DNA of 64,000 nt from Mesocentrotus franciscanus (GCA_037976565.1 CP137667.1:5661372-5725371); one strand, 5' to 3'. Shown: positions 23,869 to 36,244, numbered from the stretch's first letter. Numbers and translations are program-made. The notes: generated by a model from the letters alone, not told the origin.

Positions 23869-24628
23869 CTGTAAGCATTATACACCCATAAATACCTAAC
23901 ATACATGCCAACTATAGACATGTGGCTCTTATAGGGAAGTGGCCACTAAGACAGGTTTGATATACGATTGATTAATCTTTTCTTATCTTGATATAACCAC
24001 ATTAACATAGATTGTTTTACGAACTATAAGAGAGCATATTATTTAACAAAAGTTCTCTGAAAATACGAGCAACTCACTATAATGCAGTAGATAAATATGT
24101 ACTGTCTCCAAATTAGCTAAGTATTCTCAGATTCTTGATTTTTTTTAAAGAGATTTTGCTTCCTCATATTCCCCTCCTTTTCCCGTCATTCCTTTTAATC
24201 AGTCCTTCCTCCATTGACAGGTCGCTTATTTATGTAAAATTTGAACATAAATGGCAACTTTGAGCATACTTTATCTAAAACAAAGAACGTTCATCCCTCC
24301 CATCCCAATGGTGTGGAAACATTTGGTTATCTTGAAAGAAAATGGAAAAACCAGTACATTTATCATGATTACAATGATTATAATTCATTTTTCTCTTCGT
24401 GTAATCACCCAACATTATCACTGCTTCTAATTTAAGATTCGTACACTAAAGATCAAATTAGAATTTAATGCAGTAATATAATCTACTAGCTCGAATATCG
24501 TATATTCTGGCAACCATCTTATGCCCTTGATGCCGTGGTGTTTTGGCTAGCCCATATTTTCACCATGTCACAGAATTCTGACAATAATTTCTTAGTTAAG
24601 AGTTCTTTTAAAATGACAAAATTATAAC

Positions 24629-24733
24629 CATTGTTCTTTTGGCTGCATCTCCGAAAGACGAATATGAAAACAATGACAATCATTATGAGAAATACCGTGG
24701 CTCCTACAGCGTACATCACAAATGTCCCCGTTT
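24629..24733 (-). CDS. Receptor exon: transmembrane segment
   Basis: The exon has 105 bases after acceptor TTTTCTCTGCAG, phase 1. It encodes VMYAVGATVFLIMIVIVFIF followed by VFRRCSQKNN: a single hydrophobic helix with an Arg-Arg stop-transfer and a possible palmitoylated Cys. The donor used here (AATG before GTTATAAT) is weak but is the one that keeps phase 1 into the next exon, joining as a Gly codon. Without that splice the frame reads on to a stop at about 24519, a possible short-tailed isoform. Confidence 0.7.
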
Positions 24734-25562
24734 CTGCAGAGAAAAGAAAATACTTTAAGAGCTTATGAACATATATTTTATAAAGAAGAGCATCACCCTA
24801 AACAGGTTTAGTACATGGATGCTTGTGTCTATTGTTAAATGTTGTCCATAATTATCGTTGCTAATTATATCCATTTTGTATCACCTATAGAATATCTAAT
24901 ACGCAGATTTTCCCAAATACATGATCGTCAGGGTATACCGGGAACTGTAAACTTACTTTAAAAACTTCAGTGGTAAAAAGTACCTAGTGTAATATTTTAC
25001 ATTTCATTTAACTACCTCTTATAAATATAATATTGCTAAAAAGTTCAAGTACTAAGATAAAGTCATGCCTTAAAATTGATTAATGCAAACGTAAATATGC
25101 AATAAAGATTTTAGATACATCATTTTCAGTTGATTTGCAGGACACACCTACTATGTGTCATCATTAGATGAGCAAGAATCAATCAAAGAATTGCAATTTT
25201 CCGCTGACATGTAGCACAGATTGTACGATTTATCTCATTGAAATTATTTCTACATTTCTATATTTCTAGCAAGACAACAAAGGCCTACATGTAAAGTGAT
25301 TGATCATAAATGTACATATAAATCTAGAAGAAACAGAAAGTTACCTAGCTTTCAATGATCTGGGGGAGCCAAATCAGGATTAAGAATCCTGGATATTACA
25401 CATGCCTCCCCCCCCCCATACAAAAAAATTGCATTAAAAATATAAAAAAAAACATAGTTAAACGACCTTTAAAGGACCATCCATGAATAACAAAACATTG
25501 TTTCTCATGGAATGTTTTCAAACTACGTGACAGGAAATGATAATTTTTAGAATCCATCTTAC

Positions 25563-25631
25563 CTGGGAATCCGTCGGTATCAGCCACGGTTATTATTTCA
25601 GAATGGTCTGTAGATCCTTTATATATTGAAC
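25563..25631 (-). CDS. Receptor exon: short stalk
   Basis: A 69-base exon, acceptor TCTTTTGTTAG and donor GTAAGATG, phase 1 at both ends. It encodes SIYKGSTDHSEIITVADTDG followed by FPG, a hydrophilic linker rich in Ser, Thr and Asp. It fits a membrane-proximal stalk between the extracellular domain and the transmembrane exon. Confidence 0.65.
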
Positions 25632-25897
25632 CTAACAAAAGACAGAAAGATCTGAGTTCCTTTTTCTTGTTGGCGTTTTTGATCAATTCATGTTGTGGCC
25701 GTATGCATTGCAATTTTGAAATTAAATATTTAATTAAGAGATGTTAATAATATCCCACATCACTAGGACTGTATCTTTATAACCAAATAATTAAGTTTCT
25801 ATCATGTAAAAATTGAAGTTCTCTTCATTTAGATATGTTAATACTATCGGTAGAAGTGGTTGAAGTACTTGTACAAAATTCGTGTTTTATTTCTTAC

Positions 25898-26203
25898 CAT
25901 GTAGCACGTTGAAGTATTCTTCTGAGCAAACCCCTGGGCATAGAGAGGTCTTTAACACACAGCAGGACAGAGAATTTACTTTTGAATCAAGCTTGTAGCT
26001 GGCCGAATGTAATGCTCCTGCATTTTCCCACGAAGCACTCGTATTTTCATTTCCTCCACCATCCAGGTAAGATGTGGTGAAGAAGAGTGATGACGATGTC
26101 AGATTGAAGTTACTAGTATTGGTTTGACAGCTCGATGCACTCTCACCACCGACGGTAGATTCAAAGGAGTCGTTTCTGAAGATTTCAAGATGCTGAACAC
26201 ATA
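25898..26203 (-). CDS. Receptor exon: Cys-rich, Ig-like extracellular domain
   Basis: The exon has 306 bases with a strong acceptor (TTTTTCTTTCTTTCGAAG) and donor GTAAGAAA, phase 1 both ends. It begins VCVQHLEIFRNDSFES, contains SASSCQTNTSNFNLTSS and ends SLSCCVLKTSLCPGVCSEEY. The spacing of the first Cys, an ALHSASYKLDSKVNSLSC strand-like part and several Asn-glycosylation sites recall a third Ig fold, but the usual core Trp position is not evident and extra cysteines crowd the end. The extracellular location is supported by its place before the stalk and transmembrane exons. Confidence 0.65.
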
Positions 26204-26214
26204 CTTCGAAAGAA

Positions 26215-26720
26215 AGAAAAATCAATTCAATTCAATTTTATTTCACCTAATCAATGACAAAATAACATACATACATATGATTATACATCATTACATAAAA
26301 AGAATAGAATACATGTATGTACATTTTTAAAACAATAACATGATTGTTTAGTAGGTAGCAGCCAGAAATTAAGTGACTTTTACAAGTTGCCGACCTAAAG
26401 AACATATATAATTAAAAAATAAATGTAAATACCCGATTGCAGGGACATGCCAAAATACAACATTACCACACAATGAGGCACAACACAGTGTCCGGCATTT
26501 AACATTAAAGACAAATTCAATAACAGGTTCAAGTTACATTAATATATTGCAATAATAACTTTTTTACCCCTACTTATATATACATTCAGCGATTGGGAAT
26601 CTGTAATTGATGAGGGAGCGAATTCTAAGTAAAATGTCCTTGGTACAAATTGTGTAGGCATATTTTGCAAGTATAAATCCATAGCATTTCTCGTTTTATT
26701 GCTATGAATATTGCAGTTTA
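26215..26720 (-). mobile_element. LINE 3' tail abutting a splice acceptor
   Basis: The (AATTC)n, TTTTATTTCACC and A-rich sequence is the end of a minus-strand CR1-like LINE. The tail touches the pyrimidine tract of the receptor exon ending at 26203, so the intron branch-point zone appears to be LINE-derived. Confidence 0.5.
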
Positions 26721-27356
26721 GATTAAAATAAGTTAATTTGAAGAGTGATTAAGGGAGAAAATGTGTTGATATAAATACATGAAGATTCGTACTTTGTATA
26801 TATATAAATCACAAAAAAACACCAATATTTTGAGTGAACTAGAAATAGGGGATGTATATTACTGATGACATTATTCTTTGATATCAAGTCATATGTATCA
26901 TTAAGCACGGATTTGCTTTCTTATTCTATCTGGTCTTCTTACTCATGCCTTCCGATTCCTTCTAGTGAATATCTTTGTTTCCTCTCTAAGGAATTAAAAA
27001 TTGACTACCTATTACGTGGCCCTACTCCTGCTTTCTCATCCTTTTTGTAAGTTTTCATCACATGCACTTTTCTTTTCTTTTCTTATCATCTATTTTGTTT
27101 TTCTATCGCCCATAATGATATATTACATACGCTTGTACACAATTACATTTGACCATTTTCAGCGTGTTTTCTGGTTTGTGCGTGTTTGTTCCCGGAGGTT
27201 CTTCGGACGCGCGGGTTCGGTCGCCCGTGCCGGGTCTTTGTGTTTCTGTTGTCGGGGCCTGTTTGGTTTACAATAGTTTATGTTGGTTATGCTGGTTGCT
27301 AGGTCGGACAGACCTAGAGCTTGTTCGACCTGGCAACGGCAGACTGATGTATGCGG

Positions 27357-28990
27357 AATGGGCCTTGAGGGGGGGGGGCGTAATTTTTTTCCCACCGCAG
27401 TTCTGGACCCCAGTCTGAACTCATTTGCATACAGCCAATCAGAGCTCATCTTGTCAATAACAAGCTTTACGCGTGCTAAAGATTTTACGGATGCGGATAT
27501 ACGGTGCGAAGCTCTTTCATTACACACGTACACATGCACATACACCGACAGCGCCTATATCAGTCTATATGTCAGTCAGCATGGTGTACGTGCATAGCCA
27601 TGGCATAGGCTTGCAAATGTTTCATTTGTGCTTGTGTACCATGTCTCCCTTTAGCAAATTTATCATAGATCTACACCTCTAATAATATCAGCTTATGAAA
27701 TTGCTGTGAAAAATTATTACTTAGCACTAAGTTAAAATTACTCTAGCAATCAAAGATAGGCTTATCGTCATGATCGAAGCCACTATATATCTAGGGACTC
27801 ATTTCTAAATGTATTAATTTATTTATTTGAACATATTTCATCAGGATAACAAGATCAGAGAGGATTGGTTTACATCCTGGTCCTGAATGTTAAAAACTTA
27901 CACTAAAACATCAAAATAAATTAATCATACATAATTATATAGTCAGAACTGTCATGATAAAAATATTTAGCGACCACGATCTTAAGTAGAAACCAAGTAG
28001 AAATTACATGAAATTTATTTAAATATATAAAAACACAATTATGGGATCAAATAATCAACTAATCTATTTAAAATCATATTCTGTCACACTACAAAATAAT
28101 GATCATGAAGTACCAAACTAAACTTAAGGCACTGAGGAGCAGAAGCTACGATAATAATATTCATAATTTACTGAAATAGGTTTTCTTATGGCATGTTTTT
28201 AAAACAGTCGATGGATTGTGCATTGTGTAGATTAGAGGGTAAGTTATTCCATACTGCCGCCTGCATAGCATTGACTATTCTTACAAATTTCAATATTAGG
28301 TTTGGGAAGAACAACAGTCATTGAGTTAGCTAATCTTGTATTCATTGGATGCCGATCAAATACCATGTCAATAGCATTGCACAAACGTAATGGAGCGTAG
28401 CCATGGATACAATTATGCAATGTACAAGCAAGAAAATAGTTACGTCTTTCTTCTAATACCTGCCATTTCAATCTTTTGATAATATCAAGACCACTTTCAT
28501 TAAATTCAAAGTTCTTTTCAACAATTCTTGCTGCTTTTTTTTTTTGCAATCTTAGGATAATATTCTTGTTACATACAGAACAACTCCCCCATAAAGATTT
28601 TACGGTTGAGAAATTTATTATAGATCTACACCTCTAAAACTGGTAAAAGGCATATTAATATCAGCTTATGAAATTGCTGTGATGTTCATAGTTCTCAGTA
28701 AAAGAATTAAAAAATAAAATATAAATAAAGCATGATAATTAGTGCTAAGTAATAATTGTTCAAAGCAATTTTATTAGAGGTGTAGATCTATAATAAATTT
28801 GCTAAAGGTAGACATGCTAGACAAGCACAAATGAGGCGCTGTCGTCTGTGTGTAAAGAGCTTAGCGCATCCGTAAAATCTTTAGCATGCGTAAAGCTTGT
28901 TAGATGAGCTCTGATTGGCTGTATGCAAATGAGTTCAGACTGGGGTCCAGAACTGCGGTGGGAAAAAAAATTACGCTGGCGGGGGGACCC
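27357..28990. mobile_element. Foldback element with a LINE inside
   Basis: 27385-27520 (CCGCAGTTCTGGACCCCAG, CTTTACGCG, AAGATTTTACGGATGCG) is the reverse complement of 28850-28975. The block ATAGATCTACACCTCTAA occurs at 27665, again at 28622, and inverted at 28772. The space between the arms holds a LINE fragment. The GC-rich outer flank (27160-27357) contains a further short palindrome (TTGCTAGGTCGGACA / TGTTCGACCTGGCAA). Confidence 0.7.
27815..28600 (-). pseudogene. LINE fragment: RT C-terminus plus 3' tail
   Basis: The minus-strand frame (28244-28549, extending to about 28595) encodes WGSCSVCNKNIILRLQKKKA then ARIVEKN, and RLKWQVLEERRNYFLACTL. It continues with APLRLCNAID and PKPNIEICKNSQCY. 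This is the conserved C-terminal region after the RT domain of CR1-like LINEs. It ends in an A/T-rich tail at 27815. It lies in the intron between receptor Ig2 and the Cys-rich exon. Confidence 0.75.
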
Positions 28991-29199
28991 GGGGGTTTGG
29001 CGCGGGCGGGTGGATTCGCGCGTCGTTGGTCTCTCTGGGGGCAGACATGTGCAGGATTTGATGCACGCTGACGATGGTCTAGTACTTAATTTATACTGGG
29101 AATCTCGCTCAACAAGCCTAGCTTTTCTGAGATTCCCTTTTTTCCCCTCACAGTTAAATCAAGCAATTACAAATATTTTGTCTTATTCTCAAACTTAAA

Positions 29200-30900
29200 T
29201 GTGCTCTGTAAACTTTTTTTATTACGTACATACTTATCGGTATTTCGTTACTTGTATAATTCATTTGTTCTATTATATACTGTATGGTTTATATATGTCA
29301 TTTTAATTTGTGGATATTTGATTGGAAAAATAAATTAAATCAAATAAAAAAATAAAAAAATAAAAAAATTATAAATACATTTGTTCAATTTTGTTGAAAG
29401 ATTGTTAATACAGATAGAGGGCGATGATTTGACCCAATCTCAGGACCACCACTTTTGAAGATAGGGGTGACTCTGGTTATTTTTATTCCATCAGGAAATA
29501 TTTCCAGTTGAAGACACTGATTAAATATTGCACATAAAGGTTTCGAACTTAAATGTATTACACCAAATTAGTATTACAGTATTACATCTAAAATGTCTGT
29601 ACAAGTGATAGATTACAAAAATGCAAGTCTGTTCATAAGTTCGTACATTCATGGTAAAATACATAATTACATATCACTACAATGATCAAATGAGCGATTC
29701 AAATTATACCTAATATTAATAATACCCTGCATATCATTTAACTAAGATAAATATATCATCTGCATCGATTAATTTATTAATAAACTTATATCATAGTTAC
29801 GGTCGATATTATCATTATCAAATGACCAATTCATCAAATGAATCAAGAGGGAGAAAATTGAGAAATTTCCTTAATTCATATATCTTTTAACACTCCTTAC
29901 TTCTGCATTTGAAATTAGTAATTCAGAGTCAGAAATACAATAAACAGAAAAATGATCAGAAATACAATAAACAGGAAAATGATCAGAAAAGTCTGTAATA
30001 ATTATCCCCAGTCGGATTGAGCCAGAAACATTTCAGGCTATATTATCAAGTAGAGAAGCAGATTTTTAAGTAACACGGGTGGGGTATTTTATGAGAGGAA
30101 ACATTGAGTAAAGCATTAACATATCTAACAATGTTATTAAAAACGTGAACCTTGCCGAAATTCCAAAAATGTGTATCAAAAATACCCATCATATATAAAA
30201 TACTTTTCTCTCTATCTACCATCTCAAATACATCAGCAGGAGATGAAAATAAAATCGTCTATTTGGTAATTAGGAGGTGTATAAATTAAACCAGGTAAAA
30301 AAAAAAAGGTAAAATTTTGAATTAAAAATAAAAGGTATGTGTCAATCTAAATTTGGACTAACACATAACAAATAATAAAGGGTTGCATTGACAAAGAACA
30401 AAAATAAAATTACGATAAATGATCAACTATACGACATAGGCTTCTACAGTTAACATGAAAACATGACAATCGTTTAGCAATGCTATGTGATCAGTATGTA
30501 ATTGACATAAAACAGTTACTTTCATCTGGTGTGTAGTATGCTTCTAAATGACCATGATCACTTTCAGAATCAGTTGGAGTTAGAAATTATTGCAAGGTAC
30601 ATACATAAATTTAAGGATGTTGGCAATACATAGACAACGAGAAAGCACAAAGTGTATAGAAAAACACTGTGTTATTTAATAGATGATATGTTAAAATCAT
30701 ATAGAGCATGAAATAATAAACGTCAATGTCATTTACATTAAATACAATGGTACATAACTATGAGATATTTCAATACTTGACATAAATTCTACAATACTAA
30801 TTTCTTTACTAAGAATAACATAACAATTACAATATATTACATTATAATACGGCTACGAGTACATTTAAGTATAGTAGAATAAGTACAAATGTGACTTCAA
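29200..30900 (-). other. AT-rich receptor intron, no exon seen
   Basis: The sequence is very AT-rich with small duplications (for example AATACAATAAACAG.AAAATGATCAG twice near 29934-29990). No splice-bounded coding segment was recognised; a further extracellular exon cannot be excluded. Confidence 0.45.
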
Positions 30901-30973
30901 TCTAGTACACGTTGTACGTGAATCAGTAAAATTATCAATACAATTTTAAAAGAAATTGAATCTTGATAAATAC

Positions 30974-31285
30974 CTTCTACTTTTAATGTGATCGAGGTAT
31001 TAATATTTCCCGATTCTTCATCTTTGTTATCTATTCGGCATGTTAGAATGGTTCCATCTTGACTCGCGCTTGGGGTAAATGACAATGCACGGCTACCGTT
31101 GTGTTGATTACTCTCACGGCATGCGTGGTAAGAAAGATAAGAACAATTGGGATACCACTGGATATACACTGATGTATTGGCACTGCATGTTATCGTCGTA
31201 TTGACATCATCTCTAACCTTGAGAAAGCTGGAGTTGATTACTGTCCCATCGTTCTCGTTTATAAGGGTTAAACCTGTTGGTGGCT
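30974..31285 (-). CDS. Receptor exon: Ig domain 2
   Basis: The exon has 312 bases, with acceptor CCCGTCACAG and donor GTATTTAT, phase 1 both ends. It opens EPPTGLTLINENDGT, a typical interdomain linker. It then shows TTITCSANTSVYIQWYPNC (first Cys and Trp) and FTPSASQDGTILTCRI (second Cys), ending ITLKVEG. Two further cysteines near the middle (NCSYLSYHAC) may form an extra disulphide. The phase fits direct splicing from Ig1. Confidence 0.8.
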
Positions 31286-32570
31286 CTGTGACGGGAGAAA
31301 AATCATAATCATTTAAAAGGTGTAACCTATCTTACCTTGCATTCAAAAACACATTGGTCTAATTTGCAAAGCCTACATTTGATGATGGTAGCCAATGCAA
31401 TTATTAAATGTTTTCTTCTAGGAAGAACAATGTACTAAAATATATATTTCAAAGGTTAGACATATATATTTCATTGACTGAAACAACCAAGGGAGAAAAA
31501 AGAGCATGCAATTTTTTTTGTCACTTTAACTTTATCTATAAGATGAATTATTTGCAAACAGAATAGTCGAGCTTCTCCGGAATCATTTAATATACTAGTT
31601 CGATTTGGCGACATAATGTTTTAAAAGTATTAATCCAATATTTTATTTTTTCAATTTAACGTATATCTATGAAGCTACCCTAATATCCATCATTGCTGAT
31701 CTACTTTAAAAAAATGTTGAGTTGTGGTAAAGATGAAACAAATTTTTCCCTTTTTCATTATATGTAAGTCGATTCGGAGAAACAAATATCACGATAAAAA
31801 TGTTTCCTGAAAAGGATTGCTTTTAAAATGCCCTATTCGACGAAAGATGACGAGAAGTAGATCGACCAAACATTTGTTTCCAGTTCAATATACCCCATTA
31901 TGTGTGCAATGCAAGCGAGACCTGGTAGCTTTACTTTGATTTTCTATGACTATGATTCCTAAATGACATAGTATTCACCAATTCTTATTTACTGAATAAT
32001 CAACCTATCCCAACTGCTTGCAGACAGTTTATAACGGGTGAAAATATATATCCCTGAGGTGAAGGCAGGTAAGCTCCTCCACATTCTCCTTCTACTTTAA
32101 GAGTAAGAATCGCGTCATCAGCCCAAAGTTAAATAATCAATCATAACAATAGTTCTCATTAGGAGGCGGGAATACAGTGGGAACCCCCGTCCCATAATCT
32201 TGACAGCAATATGTTACAACATATCATTTTCATGTTAATTTTTATGTAGGTGCATCGTTTATTTTCTGACTCATTATTTTCCAGATCATCTTCCTGGAAA
32301 GAATGGTTCCAACCAAATTGTCCTCCTTGGTTGCGCTTTCCAGAGTAATGCTACTGCACAGCTGTGATCTGACAGTAGCAAGAGGTCCCATGCATTAGGA
32401 TCAGAAACATGTCATTAGTGGGTGAGTTCATGATTATCTGGTTAATCTTATTACATTTACTGACTACATCATATCGTTCATGCCAATCAGAATGCATGGC
32501 AAATAAAAGGTTAACCAGGTATATCGTAAAACAGAAGAAAGATCATGACATTGGTGCATAATATACGCAC

Positions 32571-32894
32571 CTTTAACTGTCACGTTAAATATGCAGAGTG
32601 TAATTTCACTAGTGCGTATTTCACATTTATATACTCTTGCATCCTCCAGGGAGACGTTCTTTATAGTGAACGAACTGGTATTATAGCTGTTTTGGACATC
32701 CAGAATATTGTCATCAGAATCCTCACAGCTGCCATTGGTCTCCAAAGGACATACAAAGATAAGTGTGTCATTAACGCCGCTAATTATGCTCCACTTAATG
32801 TAAATAGGCTTTGAATTTGGGGGTCCATCGCATCTCATCTCCAAATTTTCTCCAACGAAAACCATCCTCTCCTCATAGGAATCCGTCAGGCAAA
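32571..32894 (-). CDS. Receptor exon: V-like Ig domain 1
   Basis: The exon has 324 bases with AG before 32894 and GTGCGTAT after 32571, phase 1 at both ends. The translation has the Ig framework: ENLEMRCDG (first Cys), then IYIKW (core Trp), then FTIKNVSLEDARVYKCEI (D-x-x-x-Y-x-C with the second Cys). There are several Asn-x-Ser/Thr sites. It starts at residue-level LTDSYEERMVF, so a signal exon must lie upstream. This is the N-terminal, probably ligand-facing, domain. Confidence 0.8.
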
Positions 32895-33996
32895 CTAGAT
32901 TCAAAATCAATAAAAAACGTGAACAATGTGGGTTATTTCAGAATAATCCCGTTTTATCTCGGGAGAACCCTAAATGATGTCTTGCCTTTGATTCTCATTA
33001 TTAAACTTTCGTCAGAGTGGTATCTATCGTGGGCGGAAATCTTTATTTAAACGTGCAGAGAATACATGTAAATTCCCTGACAAGCAAACGAAAAATGAAG
33101 AAGGGAGAGTCATACAATATGTTGTTATGTCTCTCTTCCTAACTGTCTACAGACAAACAATAAAATAAAGAAAACAGGCTCAAGGTCGCTTTACCTTTTT
33201 TTGGTGTGTAAGTTATCCTCTCCCCCGCTTAATGCTATCAATCTCAAGATTTGTCAATCATGTTTATCGACATCGAAAACTTTTTTGAACGCTTAGTTAT
33301 TAGTATGGCCAGATCAAATTATTATACTAACGCTTTGTACTATTAATATTTATGATTTAACATGTTTGTTTATTTTTCAGGATTAAGGTCCAACCAATTG
33401 CTTTTGCACATTACATACTCTACATTTAAATAATCATTTAAATTCAAATTATGAAAATCGGCCCACTAGACTGCACCTTGCTTACAGTAGAATTAACAAA
33501 ATTATAAACAGTTCCTCATCAAACAATTTAGATGACCACTCCATGAACAGTACGAATCAATCACTTACTTTACCTGCACACACCCACTTGCACATACTTG
33601 CATTTAACAAACAAACATTTCTTTCCCCTTTTAATTTAGAAACTTTCTGAAAAAAAATTATACGTGACACTCTATTATCCTACATAATCCTATAACAGCG
33701 TCATGTAACCCCCCGCCCCCTTCCCGGCTGCTATCGACTCAAGCATTCATGATTATGATAGTTGGCCTCTGTATTTATCTTGATTCTTTGATTTTATATT
33801 TATATATATATATATATATATATGCATTTTTTTAAATTGTATTTCAGTATAACTCTTTATGTAAATCAATTATATTATATACTATTATTGTTATTTGAAT
33901 GTTTTGTATTTGATTTATCAATGAATGCAGAAACATATGCTAACAAAATACACAACAAACTAATAAAGATTAAAAGAAGTTATAGGAAACACACAC

Positions 33997-34029
<33 letters not shown>

Positions 34030-34069
34030 ATATTTGCACAACATACGACAATATACTACATTTACGTTT

Positions 34070-35003
34070 TAATGCATACGTGATCTCTCTCAAAGGAACC
34101 TCATTGATGAAGTTAGAATTTGAAAGAATAACTTACATATTAAATGAACGGAACAAATTAGCCACACTAAATACAAGCGTATGTCCATAGCGATCAGATT
34201 GTCCTTTACAATGGTTACTTACGTCAGTGTGTTTGGAGTGTAAAACCAAAGGTTATAAGAGTTTCAAAAATAACTGGCAAACGATAACTAATTGCGAATT
34301 TAAGCATGCTGGCGCTGTTGAATATTCAAACTCTGCATACTTCAGTTTTGTATATACCTGACATGAAAGTAACACATAACTCTTTTTGTCACTAAAGCTG
34401 GATAAATATGGCACGGGTTTAAAATTGCTTTTGAAATTATTACTCTGTGGATAGCCTTTGTTCTAGCAGCTGTTTTAGGAGCGTAGTGTATTTCAAGGAA
34501 TACAATCCTGTCAGATACCCATTAAATGCCTAGGTTGAAAGAGGGAACTATTGATTAAATGCCAAGTAAAATGGATGCATCATGTAGATATGTTATCCTG
34601 CAACCCCTTTGAGAGTCCAGTGAATAAATACCATGGCGTTCCCACAATTTGATAATTTGTTTTACGATGTACAAGAGTCTCTTGCCCTGCAATGGTAGTT
34701 GTCATTAAGTTGTGAAGGCATTTATCGTTAGATCTTAAAAAATATCATATTGAGTAACATTATGTATGTGTGGGGATAATATTCATTATCCTATTATCAG
34801 ATGTTTATAAGTTACTTCGGATCCTTTTTAGTCTATATGTAAGTTTTGTATCTCAAAAGAGTACGAGCATAATGTTTCACCCACGGCAGATAATGGTGTT
34901 GTTTTCTTGTCAACTAGTATAAACTGTATAAGGTACCAATCTCCTTCAAACATAATTGCCCATATTCTGAAGTCAGTTTTAGATTAAACTCCAGTCTTAG
35001 TTA
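34070..35003 (+). repeat. 1 kb dispersed repeat, copy 2 left part
   Basis: It matches 4080-4975 throughout, including GATCTCTCT.AAAGGAAC, CCTAGGTTGAAAGAGG and GTTACT.CGGATCCTTTT. It is cut at CTTAGTTA by the Ngaro element, and the rest continues at 43417. Confidence 0.85.
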
Positions 35004-35298
35004 TTCACGGCTAACAAAAATAACAAACAACCAAATTTGCGTTTATGTCGTGGCTTTATTAACATTTTGATTTTCTGGGTGTCATAACAAAATAACACAG
35101 ATATATTGAATTATAAAAAATGCTTACAAATGCTAGGCCCCCCGCCTATGAAATCGAGTGATGCCTAGGCTAAACTTATATACATTAAGTCATTATATCA
35201 GCCCCCCGCCTATAAAATTGAGTGATGCCTAAAGTTATAGAATATAGATGTATATATATATACCAGCCTCTCCGCCTGTAAGATCGGATGATGCCTAA

Positions 35299-36244
35299 AG
35301 GCCCGGTCACACAGCCCTCCACGGGCGTATCGCAGCCGAATCACGGCCAAAAATTTCTGCCCGTGAAGCAGACGCTGTTGGACGCTTTGAGGTCGCGATA
35401 AAGACGCGATACAGCCGTACTTTACCCGTCGTTACACGCGGTAAGAAATTCACACGCGGTTGGCCGCGCGAAAAAGTTTTGGGCTGCCCAAAAGTTAGAC
35501 CGCGGGTAATCGCGGGCGGTACACGTGGTACACACGCGGTAAAGACGCGGTACAGACGCGGAACGAACGTGCTAGGACGTGCTACGGCCGCGGTTAAGAC
35601 GTGGTTACACGCGGTAGGACGCGAAATTTTAGCGGGTAATCGCGGGTGGAGCACGGTCATAGCACGTTTGTTCCGCGTCTGTACCGCGTTGTTATCACGT
35701 GCATTAGCGTGTGTACCGCGTAAACAGCGCGCCCCAATACCGGCCTAATCACGTTCAATTGCGTCTTGTACACGTCCCAAATACGATTGTCCACGGCCTA
35801 ATCGCGTCCGTACAACGTCTGATTTTAGGTATATAAAAAGCGCGATTTGCCGAGCATTCGTCACTGGCACTGGGCTGCCTTCATCTGCTGCCTTCGCCCT
35901 CGGCTTCTTGCTCGCACGCTGCTTCTTCTTCTTGGCCGAGGAACTCGACGTGGGATTCTTCTTCGGTGCCATAGCTTGATCTTCACGGGACTGTGTCTTG
36001 AGCGGTTATGATTTCTACAGCCCGGTTCGGCTGCTTTATTATACCCGTGGTAGGCCGCGGTACCGCCGCGCTTCACCCGCGATAAGGACGCGGAACAGTC
36101 GCCGGCGTCTGTTCCGCGGGCATACCACGGGTAAACCGCGGGTAAGCCAATTTTGCACATTTTCCACCACGGGCAACCGCGGGCAAAAAAAAATCGCGAA
36201 ATTTTACCCGCGATACAGACGCGAAAGGCTGTGTGACCGGGCCT
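35299..36244. mobile_element. Nonautonomous TIR transposon in Ngaro B2
   Basis: The perfect terminal inverted repeat AGGCCCGGTCACACAGCC is flanked by TAA on each side (35296-35298, 36245-36247), consistent with a 3-base target duplication of the PIF/Harbinger kind. B1 gives the uninterrupted sequence except for a small indel at the site. The interior is GC-rich, built from short words such as CGCGGTACAGACGCGG and GTAATCGCGGG on both strands. Confidence 0.85.
35745..35972 (-). CDS. 75-residue basic ORF inside the TIR element
   Basis: The ATG at 35970-35972 opens MAPKKNPTSSSSAKKKKQRA then SKKPRAKAADEGS, a Lys-rich nuclear-localisation-like start, and ends at a TAA after IERD. The GC-rich repeats bracket it. 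It could be the first exon of the parent transposon's DNA-binding protein or a captured host exon; it is too short to assign and may be untranslated. Confidence 0.3.
   Translation of the reverse strand: MAPKKNPTSSSSAKKKKQRASKKPRAKAADEGSPVPVTNARQIALFIYLKSDVVRTRLGRGQSYLGRVQDAIERD

Larger units (their letters stand above)
17679..32894 (-). other. Ig-superfamily receptor gene model (11 exons)
   Basis: The exons in transcript order are: Ig1, Ig2, Cys-rich extracellular, stalk, transmembrane, proline-rich cytoplasmic, then five tyrosine-motif exons. Every proposed junction has AG/GT ends and matching phase: phase 1 from Ig1 to the proline-rich exon, and phase 0 afterwards. The product would be a type I plasma-membrane receptor with four ITIM-like cytoplasmic motifs and a fifth near-match, a layout used by inhibitory immune and adhesion receptors that recruit SH2 phosphatases. 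The start/signal exon was not found upstream of 32894. AATAAA at 17679-17684 lies about 31 bases past the stop. The introns carry LINE fragments. The function is inferred from architecture; the ligand is unknown. Confidence 0.75.

Noticed and set aside
33470..33540. Minus-strand ATG followed by LFIILLILL and GTAAGC, a possible signal exon for the receptor
   Set aside because: Its donor is phase 2 while Ig1 needs phase 1, and the hydrophobic core is short with acidic residues before it.
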